NCBI GenBank assembly: GCA_002104895.1
Contig: MCFG01000019.1
Location: 113,501-177,500 of the forward strand
DNA: 64,000 bases
Source: Anaeromyces robustus
Taxonomy: Eukaryota > Neocallimastigomycota > Neocallimastigomycetes > Neocallimastigales > Neocallimastigaceae
Direction: 5' to 3'
The position numbers and the translations under genes are program-made. This document shows, one piece after another, positions 24,589-35,954 of this stretch. Position 1 is the stretch's first letter; each line of letters starts with the position of its first letter. The notes beneath the pieces are model-generated. The model ran no database searches, was not told where the DNA came from, and saw nothing but the letters and a program-made list of their open reading frames with translations.

Positions 24589-25908
24589 ATGGTATCTGTA
24601 GAAATTCTTAAAAAATTTAAACCAGAACCAAAATGGGATATATATCAAATGATGCTTAAACAACCTATTGAAATTTATTGTTGTGCATGGACATTTCTTT
24701 TACTTGTTTTAGTTGGCAAGAAATGGAGAAATAATATTATTTATTTATTTTTAGTTCATTGGGCTTTATTAAGTACAGGATATGCAATTGATAAAATTAA
24801 ATATTTATATCCAAAACAATATAAGGGTGAATATGATTATGAAAGTAATGATGCTTATTTTTATGGTCATTTTATATCTCGTATATTTGTATATTTTGGT
24901 AATATAGTTGGTGATTGGTATCTTTTATTTAGAACAAAAGCTCTTGTTAAATCGAATAAAAAATTAGTATGGGTCTACATAACTCTTATCATTTACAATA
25001 TTACAAGATTATTAAAAGACTATTTTAATTATACCTATCGTCCATTTCCAGAAAACTTTGATCCAGATAAGGATGAACTTACTTATCATTTAGCTAAAAT
25101 TGAATATAAAAAAAATATATGGATAAGTGATTTATTATTACATACTGCTTGTGTAATTTATGATTTTTCAGTTATCATGGCATTAAAAAGAAATGTATTC
25201 GTTAAGTATGAAAATGTTACTACTGGAAAAACAAAAGGAAACTTTTTTTTAGTAAAATTTCAACGTTTATCCGTATACCGTCTCTATTTTACAACAGGTT
25301 TTACAATTTGTTGTTTCCCATTAATTTTATTATTCTGTGTTCAATTGTTTATTAGTTATCATAATATTGATAAGATAGAAGATCTTAAAGGAAAAGTGGA
25401 CTATTTCAAAAAAAATTGTGATGATAAATCCATTGAGAACGTTCGTATTTGTATTGTAAATTTATATTTCATTTTAATGTATATTGATCAAATTTTACTT
25501 AGACATTATGCAAAGGAAAATCAAGTTACTGTAATGCCATACAGTTCAAATGCTTCCTACAGCAATAATCGTAGTTTCATTAATAATAACAGTGTTAATA
25601 ATAATAGTAGTATTAATGTTAACAATAATACTGGTAAATTCAGTTTTAGTAAGGTTTATCATGATCATATAAATACTAATGAAGATATTGAAGGACAAAA
25701 TTTAATTAATTATAATTATAAAAGTAATGATTATAATTATAACAAATCATTAAATAAGTCTGTGAACAATAATGAAAAGGGTATGAATTATCGTAATATT
25801 GATAATAATTATGAAAATAAAATTAAATATTATGATGTTATGAATAAAAGTAATAATAATGATAATTATCAATGGAAAAAGTATTATAATTCATTAAATC
25901 ATCAATAA
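24589..25908 (+). CDS. seven-helix membrane protein of unknown function
   Basis: I do not recognise the family. The 439-residue product has seven hydrophobic segments at about residues 28-43, 50-68, 94-114, 126-143, 178-199, 233-255 and 286-304, followed by a hydrophilic tail of about 130 residues very rich in Asn, Ser and Tyr. Several segments contain polar and charged residues (for example GHFISRIF and GNIVGDWY), as in channels, receptors or lipid-modifying enzymes, but no diagnostic motif was seen. There is no cleavable signal peptide; the N-terminus is short and likely cytosolic or lumenal before helix 1. The single frame needs no intron. The start is the first ATG, in the context AAAAAAAAATGG. 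The Asn-rich tail resembles low-complexity tails common in A/T-rich genomes and is unlikely to be conserved. Confidence 0.8.
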   Translation: MVSVEILKKFKPEPKWDIYQMMLKQPIEIYCCAWTFLLLVLVGKKWRNNIIYLFLVHWALLSTGYAIDKIKYLYPKQYKGEYDYESNDAYFYGHFISRIFVYFGNIVGDWYLLFRTKALVKSNKKLVWVYITLIIYNITRLLKDYFNYTYRPFPENFDPDKDELTYHLAKIEYKKNIWISDLLLHTACVIYDFSVIMALKRNVFVKYENVTTGKTKGNFFLVKFQRLSVYRLYFTTGFTICCFPLILLFCVQLFISYHNIDKIEDLKGKVDYFKKNCDDKSIENVRICIVNLYFILMYIDQILLRHYAKENQVTVMPYSSNASYSNNRSFINNNSVNNNSSINVNNNTGKFSFSKVYHDHINTNEDIEGQNLINYNYKSNDYNYNKSLNKSVNNNEKGMNYRNIDNNYENKIKYYDVMNKSNNNDNYQWKKYYNSLNHQ

Positions 25909-26400
25909 ATAAAAAATGGCATAGGAATAAGAAGTTAAGGAGAAAGACAAATGAATAAAAAATAAATGAATATGAATAAAATAAAAATAGCAAAAAAAAT
26001 AGAAATAAAATAAAATAAAATATATTATAATAAAAATAAAAATAGAAATAAAATAAAATAAAATAAAATAAAATAAAATAAAAATAAAAATAAAATAAAA
26101 TAAAATAAAATAAAATAATTTTATATTGATTAAATATAATATATATAATTTAAATAATTGTTATTCTTTTTTATAGAGTATAAATTATAATAAAAATAAT
26201 ATAATAATATATAAATATATTATTATATTATTATATTATTTATATTAGTATATAGAAAATAAAACAATAAATAGAATAAATAAGAAATAAATAAAAATAA
26301 TAAAATAAAATAAAAAATAAAATAAGATAAAATAAAAATTAATAAATTAATAAATATAAATAAATAGAAAAAATAAATTTGAAAAAATTTTAAAAAAAAA

Positions 26401-26452
<52 letters not shown>

Positions 26453-27520
26453 TGAAACAGTAAAAAAACTAATCATTTTGAAAATCCGATTAAAAATATT
26501 TAGGTTTAAAACATTTTAGAAAATGGTAAAATGGTATAATTTATATTTAATATATTAAGTTTATTTTAAATGTTATTGTATATTATATATTATTATGTAT
26601 TATGTATTATTTATTAGAATCAAGTATTATTAAACAATGTAATAATGTAATTGTAATAAAACTATAAATTAAGTTATTATTGTTGTTGTTTTATTATTAT
26701 CATTTATCATTTATTATTTATATAGTTGATTCTAAATAATAATTAATAATAAATAAATAATAATTAATAATAAATAATCATAATAAATAATAATTATAAA
26801 TTTATATATATATGTATATATATGTATATATAAAAGAAAAAAAAAATTTTTATATATTTATTTTTTTTTAAAAAAAAAAAAAAACATAGAACAGGTAATT
26901 TTACCCAAAATTTATTTTAATGATCTTATACTTTACTTTAAAAGAATTCTGGGAAATATTACTTTTATTTAAAAGATATATTTCCCCATATTTTATATTT
27001 TATATATAAAAGTAAGTCTTCCCCGAAAAAATTTAAAGAGGTAAAAAAAAAAAGTCAATAAATTTTTTTTCTTTTTTTTTTTTTATTATAAAAAAAATTA
27101 TGTGGAGAAAGTATTATTACTATTATACTAAAAATAATATAGTAATTGTTTTTTTTTTTATCTCTGTATTTCATTAAAAAAAAATTATAATAGTTAAAGA
27201 GCTAAAGTCTAGAATGATATTTCATGTATTAAATGGGAGAAGTCAAGAAATTCAAGTTTTTATTGTTTTTTTTTTGTTTTATTTTTTTTGTTTAAATATA
27301 AAATAATTTGTATATTTTAAGTTAATAAATACTTTTTTTTTTCTTATTTAAGAGAATATACTATATTTATTAATAATTAATAATTAATAATAAATAAATA
27401 TAGTATAAGAAGTATTAATTATTAAATTAAGAATTTGAACATTATTTCATAATATTTTTTTATAATATTAATTAAATAATAAAAAAATAAATGAATTTTA
27501 ATATTTTGGGCTTTACCGTT

Positions 27521-27589
<69 letters not shown>

Positions 27590-28644
27590 GATATACAAAA
27601 ATAAAATAAAAATATAATATAATAAAATAAAAAAAAAAACAAAATTAAAAAATTGGCTATAGCTTAAAAAATCCAAATACAAAAAAAAAAATGAATTTAA
27701 TAATGAATATGTAGTGAACATTCTATTAACTAATATGTATTTATATTTTATATTTTATATTTTATATTTTATATTTTATAATTTTATTTATGGTATTTAT
27801 ATGTTTTGTTTTATATTTTATTTATATATTTATGTTTTATTATATATTTATATGTTTTATTTTTTTATATTTTTAATTTCATATTTTATTTATTATTAAA
27901 TTAAATTAAATTAAATTAAAATAAATAAATAAATAATTAAAATAAATAAATAAATAAATAAAATAAATATATAAAATAATATATATATATAATATAAAAC
28001 AAAATATATCTTTTAATATAAATAGTATAAATAATATATATTTAATATATAATAAAAATATATATAATTATATAATGCTAGTAGTATTATATTATTATTT
28101 GTATTAAGTATTAAGTATATATTAATTATACATATTAGGAACTCCTTTTTTTTTTTTTTTTTCAATTTATTTAATTTATTATGACATTTTCGTATACAGT
28201 AATTTTATAGAAATTATCATATTAATTTTTATTAATGAAAAAAAAAAAAAGTTTTTCTTAATATTTATATAGAATATCATTAAAATAAATAAAAATTTTA
28301 ATATATTTTAATTCAAAAAAAAAAAAAATTTTCGATTGTTGTGTAATCGAACACAAATAAATTAATAAAACAAAATAATATATATTATTTAATTTTGTTT
28401 ATATGGTGTTATATAAAAAAATAATTAATTTTATTATAAAAATAATTTTAATAATTAAAGTTTGAAGACAAATTATAGTTAAAATTTATTTATGTAAATC
28501 TTTATTAATCTAATATAAGGTTTGCATATTATGTCATAATATGATAATATTATTTGTTAAAGAAATATAATAATTATTAAATAGGGAAATTTCTTTTTTA
28601 TATATAAAGAATGATTTTTTTCATTCGATTAAAAAAAACATCAT

Positions 28645-28694
<50 letters not shown>

Positions 28695-28847
28695 AATAAA
28701 TAAAGGAAATAAATAAAAATAAATAAATAAATAAATAAATAAACTTAAATTAATTAAATAAATTAATAAATTAATAAATAACTAAATAAAAATAGAAAAA
28801 TATAGAAATAGTATATAATAACTATATAAAATTAGATTAAATTAAAA
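25909..28847. other. A/T-rich intergenic
   Basis: AAAAT and AATA repeats follow the membrane-protein gene (25990-26115). An A run of about 38 lies near 26404-26441, an AAT repeat at 27521-27587 and an A run of about 44 at 28648-28691. A short hairpin, TTCGATT with AATCGAA, is at 28332-28353. Open frames at 27422-27721 and 27714-27899 are Tyr/Phe/Ile strings from A/T repeats and are not supported. Confidence 0.55.
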
Positions 28848-30574
28848 ATGAAATTTCAACAAATTTTATTAGGTGCTTCTTTAGCATTAGCCACTGTAAT
28901 GGCTGATCCATATGCTTACAAAAACGACGAATTTCAATATAATTTTAATTGTTTAGATGATAACAAAGGTGTTTGTCAATTTTATGAAAAAGAATTATTT
29001 GAAGCTGTTGAATCCATTGCAAAAATTGCTGGTAAATCTTCATAATAATATATCTATATATATTTAATATAAAAATTATACTAAATTATATAAAATAGAA
29101 TAATATAAAACTAATTATATGATACTAATGATTGATTTATTAATATATAATATTTTTATAATTAGATATTGAAAATCCAATTAAATTTGAAGCTTTTGTA
29201 GATGATCTTTCTAAATATAGATTAGATAAAACAAGAGAAGATATTGCTGTTGTCTTAGATAATGAATATACTCCATTAGGTACTTTTGTAAATATAGAAT
29301 CTCCATATCCAAACTCTGAAGCTATTGCTAAGAAAATTACTAAAGATGGAGAAAACGATTTTATTGTTGTCTTAAATAACTTTAAGAGTAATGAAAAATA
29401 TTTAGATAATCTTAAAGAAGATGTTGATTCTTCTATTCTTGTTGCTGTTTTCGATGAAATTAAGGCTTTAAATAGAGTTGGTTATCCATATGTTATGCCA
29501 AAAAATACTGAATATATACAAGAACTTGAATATAGTACTTATTTACCAAAAAGAGAAGATTTGGAAAGAATAGACAAAACTGCTCAAGCTAATACTAATA
29601 CTTGTATAGACTTAATTAATGGTGAATTAACTCATACTGTTATTCATTGGGAAGATACTTTAATTAGTAAAGGTAAAACTATTGGAAAAACTTATGGTAA
29701 AAAAGTTAACAACCGTTGCCGTATAGTTCATAAGAATAAATATAGACGTGTTGTTGCTGTCCCAGATATTCATGGTGATTATGAACATTTAATTAGTATT
29801 TTAAGACATGCTAAGATCATTGATGAAGAAAATAATTGGATTGCTACCGATACTATTTTAATTCAAACTGGTGATTTATTAAATCGTGGTAATGATACTA
29901 TGAAGATTTACGAAACTGTTTTAGATTTAAGAGAACAAGCTGCTAAGAAAGGTGGTATTTTCTACAATTTAATCGGCAATCATGAAATCTTTGAAGTAAG
30001 AGGTAATCATTACTTTACTTCCTCTGGTGATTTTGATGAATTCGGTGGAATGTTAGAACATGAAGAAGCTTTTGGTCCAGATGGAAAATATGGTCAATTT
30101 ATTAGAAATGTCATGAATACAACTATGATTATTGATGATACTCTCTTTACCCATGCTGGTATTCGTCCAGATTATCTTGGTGGAGGTATTGAAGAAATAA
30201 ATAAATATATTCGTGAACTTTTACAAAGTACTCCATCACCAAAAGAATTAGGTAGAATGTACAAAAATAATGAAATTCATCCAGTTTTAGTTGATCGTTA
30301 TTTTGATGATTACGGACCATTCTGGCTTAGAGATTTTGCCAAGAACCCAGAAAGTGAAATTTGTCCACAAGTTGAAGAAACTTTAAGACGTACTAATACT
30401 AAGAGAATGGTTATTGGTCACACTCCACAAAGTTATGGTAAAATTACTAGTAGATGTTCCAATAAATTAATTATCATTGATATTGGTGTATCTCGTTGTA
30501 TTGGTGGTGGTTATTATGGTTATTTAGAAATCTTAAACGATAAGCAAGAAGTTTGGGCTAGATATTTTAATTAG
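28848..30574 (+). CDS. secreted PPP-type metallophosphatase (Shewanella-like family), two exons
   Basis: The gene joins exon 28848-29031 to exon 29166-30574 through a 134-bp phase-1 GT-AG intron (donor GGTAAAT, acceptor ATAATTAG), giving 530 residues. Without splicing the first frame stops at 29045. Residues 1-19 form a signal peptide ending near VMA-DP. Residues about 20-225 are an N-terminal region I do not recognise. The C-terminal half is a calcineurin-like phosphoesterase with all five metal/phosphate motifs: DIHGD at 262-266, GDLLNRG at 297-303, GNHE at 332-335, HAG at 391-393 and GHTP at 479-482. GDxxNRG in place of GDxVDRG, with HAG and GHTP, fits the Shewanella-like phosphatases. It should hydrolyse phosphoesters in the secretory pathway or outside the cell; whether the substrate is protein is unknown. 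A bacterial relative and lateral origin are possible. Confidence 0.87.
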
Positions 30575-30634
30575 ATAGAATTAAATAAATATAAATAATT
30601 TATATTATTTATATTTATATTAAAGTAATATTAC

Positions 30635-30666
<32 letters not shown>

Positions 30667-31684
30667 ATTTTTTTATTATTTTATTATTATAATATTACTA
30701 TAAATAGTTATTATCCATAAAAAAAATATCATATAATCTTAATTTTAATATAAATAAATATATAATTAGTTATTATATATTAATAATATATATATAAAAA
30801 AAAACTATTTAATATAATATAATAGAATATAAAAATTTTATAATAAATATAAAAATAATAATATTTTATATTTTTTTTTAATATTTATTATAATATAAAA
30901 TAATTATAATTTATAAATATTTTATTATATTTATTCTAAATATATTTTAATATTTTTTTTTATTAAAATATTGATTATAAATTTTATTATAATAAATTAA
31001 AAAAAAAAAATATTTATTATAATAAAATTGTTTTAATAGTTTTTTTTTTTTTTTAAATATATTAAAAAAAAAAAATGGAAGAAAAAATTTTTCTTTTTAT
31101 GATGATAAATCCTTTAGATATTTAAATTAATTTATAAGGATTAATAATAATAAAAACAAGTTTTATATATAATTTAATAACAACAACAACAATAACAATA
31201 ACAAAATTTTAATAATAAAAAAATAAAAAAATAATAAAAAAAAAATAAATTTAGAATAAAAAATAATATAATAAAATAAATATAATTATAAAACAAAACA
31301 AAACAAAATAAAATAAAATAAAATAAATATAATTTAAATATAATTTAAATAATAAATATAAAAAATAAAAAATAAAAAAAAAAAAAAAATAAAGTAAATA
31401 AAAAAGTAAATAAAAAAAAATAGATTAAACAAAAGTAAAAGGTAGCAAAAAGGAGGAATAGAGAGTAATATAATTTTAGTAATGAACATTCCAAATAATA
31501 ATAGATTTTATTTTTATGTTTTTTTTTTTTATTTTTATTTTATAATATTTTTATTTAATAATAATTTGATAGATAAGAAGTTATCTATTATGATGATATT
31601 CCAATTTATTTTCAATTATATTTATTGTTATATATATATTTTAAATTATACATTTATATATATTTTCAATTTTGACATTGGTAT
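30575..31684. other. A/T-rich intergenic between phosphatase and retrotransposons
   Basis: An AAT repeat at 30640-30664 and A/T runs follow the phosphatase. An open frame at 31482-31721 is mostly hydrophobic low complexity and runs into retrotransposon-derived sequence, so it is not called as a gene. Confidence 0.5.
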
Positions 31685-31827
31685 AGTAATAGTAGAACTC
31701 TCCAAGAGGAGGCGACTTTAAGAGACTTCAAAACAAAGGCATAGAATTTATTCCGATACGGATTCGAATGACATTCTCATTTGTTGAATAGGAGAGGTTA
31801 GAAGTTTAACTTCTTTCCTTTTTTATT

Positions 31828-31858
31828 CCTTTAGTCTAAAAAAAAAAAAAAAAAAAAA
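31828..31858 (+). mobile_element. minimal retro-insertion: 10 bases plus A21 with 15-bp target duplication
   Basis: The sequence CCTTTAGTCT followed by 21 A is flanked by identical 15-bp copies of CTTTCCTTTTTTATT at 31813-31827 and 31859-31873. The homologous stretch at 35590-35610 lacks the insert. The 10 bases resemble the end of the family A element (ATCCTAGTCT near 35727). This has the hallmarks of target-primed reverse transcription stopping almost at once. Confidence 0.75.
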
Positions 31859-31955
31859 CTTTCCTTTTTTATTTATTTAATATTTTTTTTAATTTGATTA
31901 ATATCTATAACTTTTATCTCGGGTAAATGATTGGGCCAAAACTAATGAAATGACC

Positions 31956-31967
31956 TTTGGTATCAAC
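31956..31967 (+). repeat. target-site duplication, left copy, of the inserted LINE
   Basis: TTTGGTATCAAC occurs here and again at 34232-34243 immediately after the poly(A) of the inserted element. Removing the insert and one copy restores a continuous reading frame of the older element. Confidence 0.9.
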
Positions 31968-34195
31968 TCATGCCGATCCTATTTCCGACCCTAGTGGAAT
32001 AGAATAGATCAATTTTATTTTAATTCTATATTTAGAATTAAGGGCTTGTATGGATTTATTGTTTTTTTTAAATATTATTATACTACTTTTTTTTTTCCCT
32101 CTAGTATTATTTATTATTATCTATAATATTTTACTGGTTCTTATTTTTTTTTTTTTTGTATCAATTCTGTGCCCATCTATAACATTTTATCGAAAATTTA
32201 TACCCTTGGTATACAAGGAAAATGCTTTCAATTTTTGGAGAACCTATATCTGTCTTCCAAAGCTTGTGTTAAAATTAATGGACAATTTTCCGATTCCTTC
32301 AGTATACTTAAAGGAGTTCGACAAGGATGTCCCTTATCTCCTATACTTTTTAATTTGTTTATCAACGACATCTTCAACGATTGCCTGCATAATGGTGTGA
32401 AAATAGATACTGAATATTGCTGTGGAGGATTATTTGCTGATGATATTGTTCTTTGTGCCCCTAGTAGATCTCGTATGAATAAACTTCTTCGCTCAGTTAG
32501 TAAATGGGCTAAGGACAATGAGATGACTTTTGGAATTAATAAATGTGCCACATTTGCTGTTAGACATGAAAATTCGGAATATATTCTTAGAGAAGACCCT
32601 ACCTTTTATTTAACAGGAATCCCAATCCCTAAAACAGATTGTTATACTTACCTTGGTGTTCCCTTTCACAAATCTCTAGATTTAAAATTCGTTATTAGTA
32701 AAATGAAAAATAAAGTTAGTAAGGCTTTGTTTTCAATTCAAGGTTTTTTAAAAAATGATCTGATTCCTATTCCTCTTAAAAGAACTTTATTCTCTGCAAA
32801 AGTTATTGGACAAGTTTCCTATTACGCTCCTTTGCTTGGTTCTAACAAAAACAATACTAGTTCTACACAAACAATTATTAACAAAGGTTTTTATTGGATT
32901 TTAGGCTACTCGAAACCTAATTCTTTTGTTTCTATTTATTGCATCTCAAAAGAACTCAATATTCCTCCACTTTCTGGTAAATATGCTTTAGCTCAGGTTA
33001 GATGTTTTAATAAGTGGAAGGACTCCAACTGCATTATCTCTAAGATAGTTAATAATGTTGCTACAACAAGAAAATGGACTTGGGACAAAGAAAGTAAAAT
33101 ATTAAATGATAAATTAAACAATATTTCATCCTCTTCTAAAGAAATTATGGAATTCTATTGGGACAGAGACATGAACAGTGATAAATCAATTAAAGCTAAA
33201 ACTTATAAAATGTACAAATTTGAAGAATCAAGGAATTACTTAAAACTTAATCTAGAATATCCTGAATATAGCAAAGGTTTTAGGTGGATACTTAGGGCAA
33301 GATGTGGATATAAAATTGATGCTAGAGTTGCTAAAGCTGCAAAAATGATTAATAATTCTTGTCCTAATTGTTGTTCATGTTGTTTCCATTGTGACAGTTA
33401 TCAGAGAATTGATCATTGGTTTATAAATTGTTTCTTATTTAAAAATCTTCGTATTGATCACTTCTCTGATCTAGATAGAAATTTTTTTTATTTTTTAGAT
33501 AGTCTTTTTAATAGTTTAGTTAGGACCAGTAATAACCCTAGTGTAGATAATAGAATTAATAGTATTGTTAAGGGTTATAAAAATAGTAATAATATGAGGT
33601 TTAATTGTATTAGTAATATAGATATATTAGGTAATAAAAAAATAGTTAATAGGTATAGTATTTATATTTTTTTAATTGGTGGAAGGGATTATGGTTTTAG
33701 TGATAGAATTAACGATAGTCCATACAAAATGGAATGGGAATGTTTGTTTAAGTGTCAGACTGAATCTGGTACTTATTCAAAATCTCCATTCTTGTTGCGA
33801 TCTGCGGCTCTATTGAATGATATCATGCCTGTTGTCTGTAAAAGACAACATATATTGTTCAATAAATTTAAAACCAACCTCTCCAGGAACGTCAATGCTG
33901 ATAACACAGTAGGACAGCCTAGTAGGGCAAATGCCGATCCTATTTCCGACCCTAGTGGAATAGGATAGATCAATTTTACTTTAATTCTATATTTAGAATT
34001 AAGGGCTTGTATGGATTTATTGTTTTTAAATATTATTATACTATTTTTTTTCCCTCCAGTATTATTTATTATTATCTATAATATATTACTGGTTTTTATT
34101 TTTTTTAGTATCATTTTTTTTTCATTATGTGTTTTTTTTATGATTCATGTATTTTAATATTTAAATTCAATAAAGTTGACGTACAAATTGTGTGC

Positions 34196-34231
<36 letters not shown>
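31968..34231 (+). mobile_element. inserted non-LTR retrotransposon (LINE, family B), 5' truncated, with poly(A)
   Basis: The element lies between two copies of a 12-bp target duplication and ends in a run of 33 A. Its body is reverse transcriptase coding sequence (32163-33968) and a 3' UTR (33969-34198) with AATAAA near its end. Its first about 190 bases (31968-32160) are not the expected upstream coding sequence but a second copy of the ORF end and 3' UTR, matching 33931-34115. The endonuclease and N-terminal domains are missing. The uninterrupted frame and intact target duplication suggest a recent insertion. Confidence 0.88.
32163..33968 (+). CDS. LINE reverse transcriptase, 5'-truncated but open
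   Basis: The frame encodes the palm and thumb of a non-LTR reverse transcriptase and its C-terminal region. GVRQGCPLSPILFNLFINDI is the conserved block 4, and FADD at 32433-32444 carries the catalytic aspartates. Near the C-terminus, CPNCCSCC then H and C residues (33361-33432) form the zinc-knuckle-like cluster usual at LINE C-termini. It starts in mid-domain at about NSVPIYNIL; the GTG at 32169 is not a true start. The endonuclease domain and the first reverse transcriptase blocks are absent, so the copy cannot be autonomous. The ORF ends inside the sequence that is repeated at the front of the element and at 36 kb. No stop or frameshift interrupts about 600 codons. Confidence 0.9.
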   Translation, partial: NSVPIYNILSKIYTLGIQGKCFQFLENLYLSSKACVKINGQFSDSFSILKGVRQGCPLSPILFNLFINDIFNDCLHNGVKIDTEYCCGGLFADDIVLCAPSRSRMNKLLRSVSKWAKDNEMTFGINKCATFAVRHENSEYILREDPTFYLTGIPIPKTDCYTYLGVPFHKSLDLKFVISKMKNKVSKALFSIQGFLKNDLIPIPLKRTLFSAKVIGQVSYYAPLLGSNKNNTSSTQTIINKGFYWILGYSKPNSFVSIYCISKELNIPPLSGKYALAQVRCFNKWKDSNCIISKIVNNVATTRKWTWDKESKILNDKLNNISSSSKEIMEFYWDRDMNSDKSIKAKTYKMYKFEESRNYLKLNLEYPEYSKGFRWILRARCGYKIDARVAKAAKMINNSCPNCCSCCFHCDSYQRIDHWFINCFLFKNLRIDHFSDLDRNFFYFLDSLFNSLVRTSNNPSVDNRINSIVKGYKNSNNMRFNCISNIDILGNKKIVNRYSIYIFLIGGRDYGFSDRINDSPYKMEWECLFKCQTESGTYSKSPFLLRSAALLNDIMPVVCKRQHILFNKFKTNLSRNVNADNTVGQPSRANADPISDPSGIG

Positions 34232-34235
<4 letters not shown>

Positions 34236-35461
34236 GTATCAACAAATGTGCTACAATGGTTTTTAAACCACTCAAACTCTCTCTTCCTCATAATTATTCT
34301 GACCCAACCTTCTTTCTAGGTATCAATAGAATTCCTAAAACTTCTACCTATAAATATCTTGGTTTCCCTTTTGACAATTCTCTTTCCCTTAAACCTATTA
34401 TTTCTAATCTTAATTCAAAACTTAACCTGACTATAAATTCATTCTCTTGTTTTCTCCTTAATCGTAACATCCCATTGATTCTTAAACGAAGAATTCTTTC
34501 TTCCATATTATCGGTATTTTAAATTATTCGCCCCTTTTAGGTTCCAAAAAAGCTCAATCTATATTTAATAGGGGATTATTTTGGAGTCTTGGACATAAAT
34601 CTATCAACCCTAACACATGTACCTATTCCATTTCTCGCGAATTTTGGTTCACTCCTTTCTCTGGGATTTGTGCTATAGCTCAAATTCGTTGTTTCGATAA
34701 GTGGGGAAAATCTTCTTGTATTATTAAAGAACTAATCACAAATATTCCTACTATGCCTTATTATTATTCATGGACTAAAGAATCTCGTACCCTAAAAAAG
34801 AAATTAAAAAGATTGTTCAAAAAAGGAAATTATTAATTATTGATAAATATATAACTAGAGATATACTAACAAAAAATCCAGCTAAAAGAGCTTCTATACA
34901 CTTGGAATGTAAATATGGACCTTCCAAAGATATATACTGGATCTTGCTTTATCATACCCCCAATACCAACTGGGGTTCTTCTGGATTATGAGAATACGCA
35001 GCGGTTTTCAATTTTTTTTAACTATAAGTTTCTACTTAAAGGTAAGTCTTCACTTGAAAACTTTCCTACCTGCTGCCCTTGCTGTGGTGAAAAAAAGGAA
35101 AAGTTTCTCTCATTGGATATTCAATTGTAAGGCCTTTGAACAGGATAGAAATACTTTTATTATACACAATGTTGACTTAAACTCGAAGTTCACCGAAATT
35201 AATCGAACTAAATCACTGGAATTTTTTGAGGACTCTGACGAAGATTATAAAAATAATATATATTACTTGATACTTAGCACTTTCCTTGATGGGTGTTATG
35301 CATTTGATAAACTAGGTATTAATGAGGGACGGAGTCAGTGGCATGGACAACTTTTCAAAGGTTCACCCAAGTCTCCTGTTCCGGATATTGTGGGTCTGTC
35401 GCATTTTCTTACTGTTATTATGCCAATTGTAAATATATCTTTTCGGATTCTTCTCAATTGA
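34232..35461 (+). pseudogene. older LINE reverse transcriptase (family A), interrupted and frameshifted
   Basis: After the inserted element, coding sequence of a related but distinct LINE continues from 31967: FGINKCATMVFKPL, then KYLGFPFDNSLSL, GSKKAQSIFNRGLFWSLG and CPCCGEKKEKF near 35075. The frame shifts at least near 34520, 34830 and 35100, so it is dead. The order of motifs matches the inserted element at roughly half the residues, marking a second family. It ends with LTVIMPIV, corresponding to LNDIMPVV in family B, and is followed by its own 3' UTR. Confidence 0.85.
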
Positions 35462-35725
35462 TATAATAACAATAAGAACACTCCGGTCAGATTCAAGGGC
35501 ATTGACGTCGAAAAGATAAGGCATGGGATTTATTCTGATACGGATTCGAATAACATATCATTCGTTGAATGGGAGAGGTTAGAAGTTTAACTTCTTTCCT
35601 TTTTTTATTTATTTAATATTTTTAATTTGATTAATATCTGTAATGAATTTTATTTATTTCTTGTATCTTTTATTACATGAATGTTTAATTTAAATTAATA
35701 ATTTTAAATAAAAGATTAATCCTAG

Positions 35726-35762
<37 letters not shown>

Positions 35763-35812
35763 ATATTAATTATTTTAAATAAAGGTTAATCCTAGTTTTA
35801 AAAAAAAAAAAA
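35462..35812 (+). mobile_element. 3' UTR and tail of family A LINE
   Basis: This non-coding stretch matches the 5' head at 31685-31917, including GATACGGATTCGAAT. It ends with AATAAAAGATTAATCCTAGT at about 35707-35726, then TA repeats, and a second near-copy TAAATAAAGGTTAATCCTAG at 35774-35793 followed by an A-rich tail. The doubled end suggests a second short insertion or local duplication. Confidence 0.7.
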
Positions 35813-35954
35813 GAAAAATCATGAATCATTTCATATTATCAATTATTTAGAAAAATAAATTAAATTTTATTAAATATTTGAAGTTTAGAATATAATTAAA
35901 ATAAAAGTAAATGAATTATAAATTTTATAAAATATAAGTTAATAATAAGTCAAT

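Larger units (their letters stand above)
31685..31967 (+). mobile_element. 5' head of older LINE copy (family A): UTR-like sequence fused to reverse transcriptase fragment
   Basis: Positions 31685-31917 resemble the 3' end of the same element at about 35466-35645, sharing GATACGGATTCGAAT and GGTTAGAAGTTTAACTTC. At 31918 this UTR-like sequence switches to coding sequence reading VNDWAKTNEMTFGIN, part of the reverse transcriptase domain. That reading is interrupted at 31967 and resumes at 34232. The element is therefore truncated at its 5' side and begins with sequence that belongs at a 3' end. Confidence 0.8.

Noticed and set aside
32050-32551. Frames on both strands overlapping the LINE
   Set aside because: They are out of frame with the reverse transcriptase, whose FADD and GVRQGCPLSP motifs fix the true frame.
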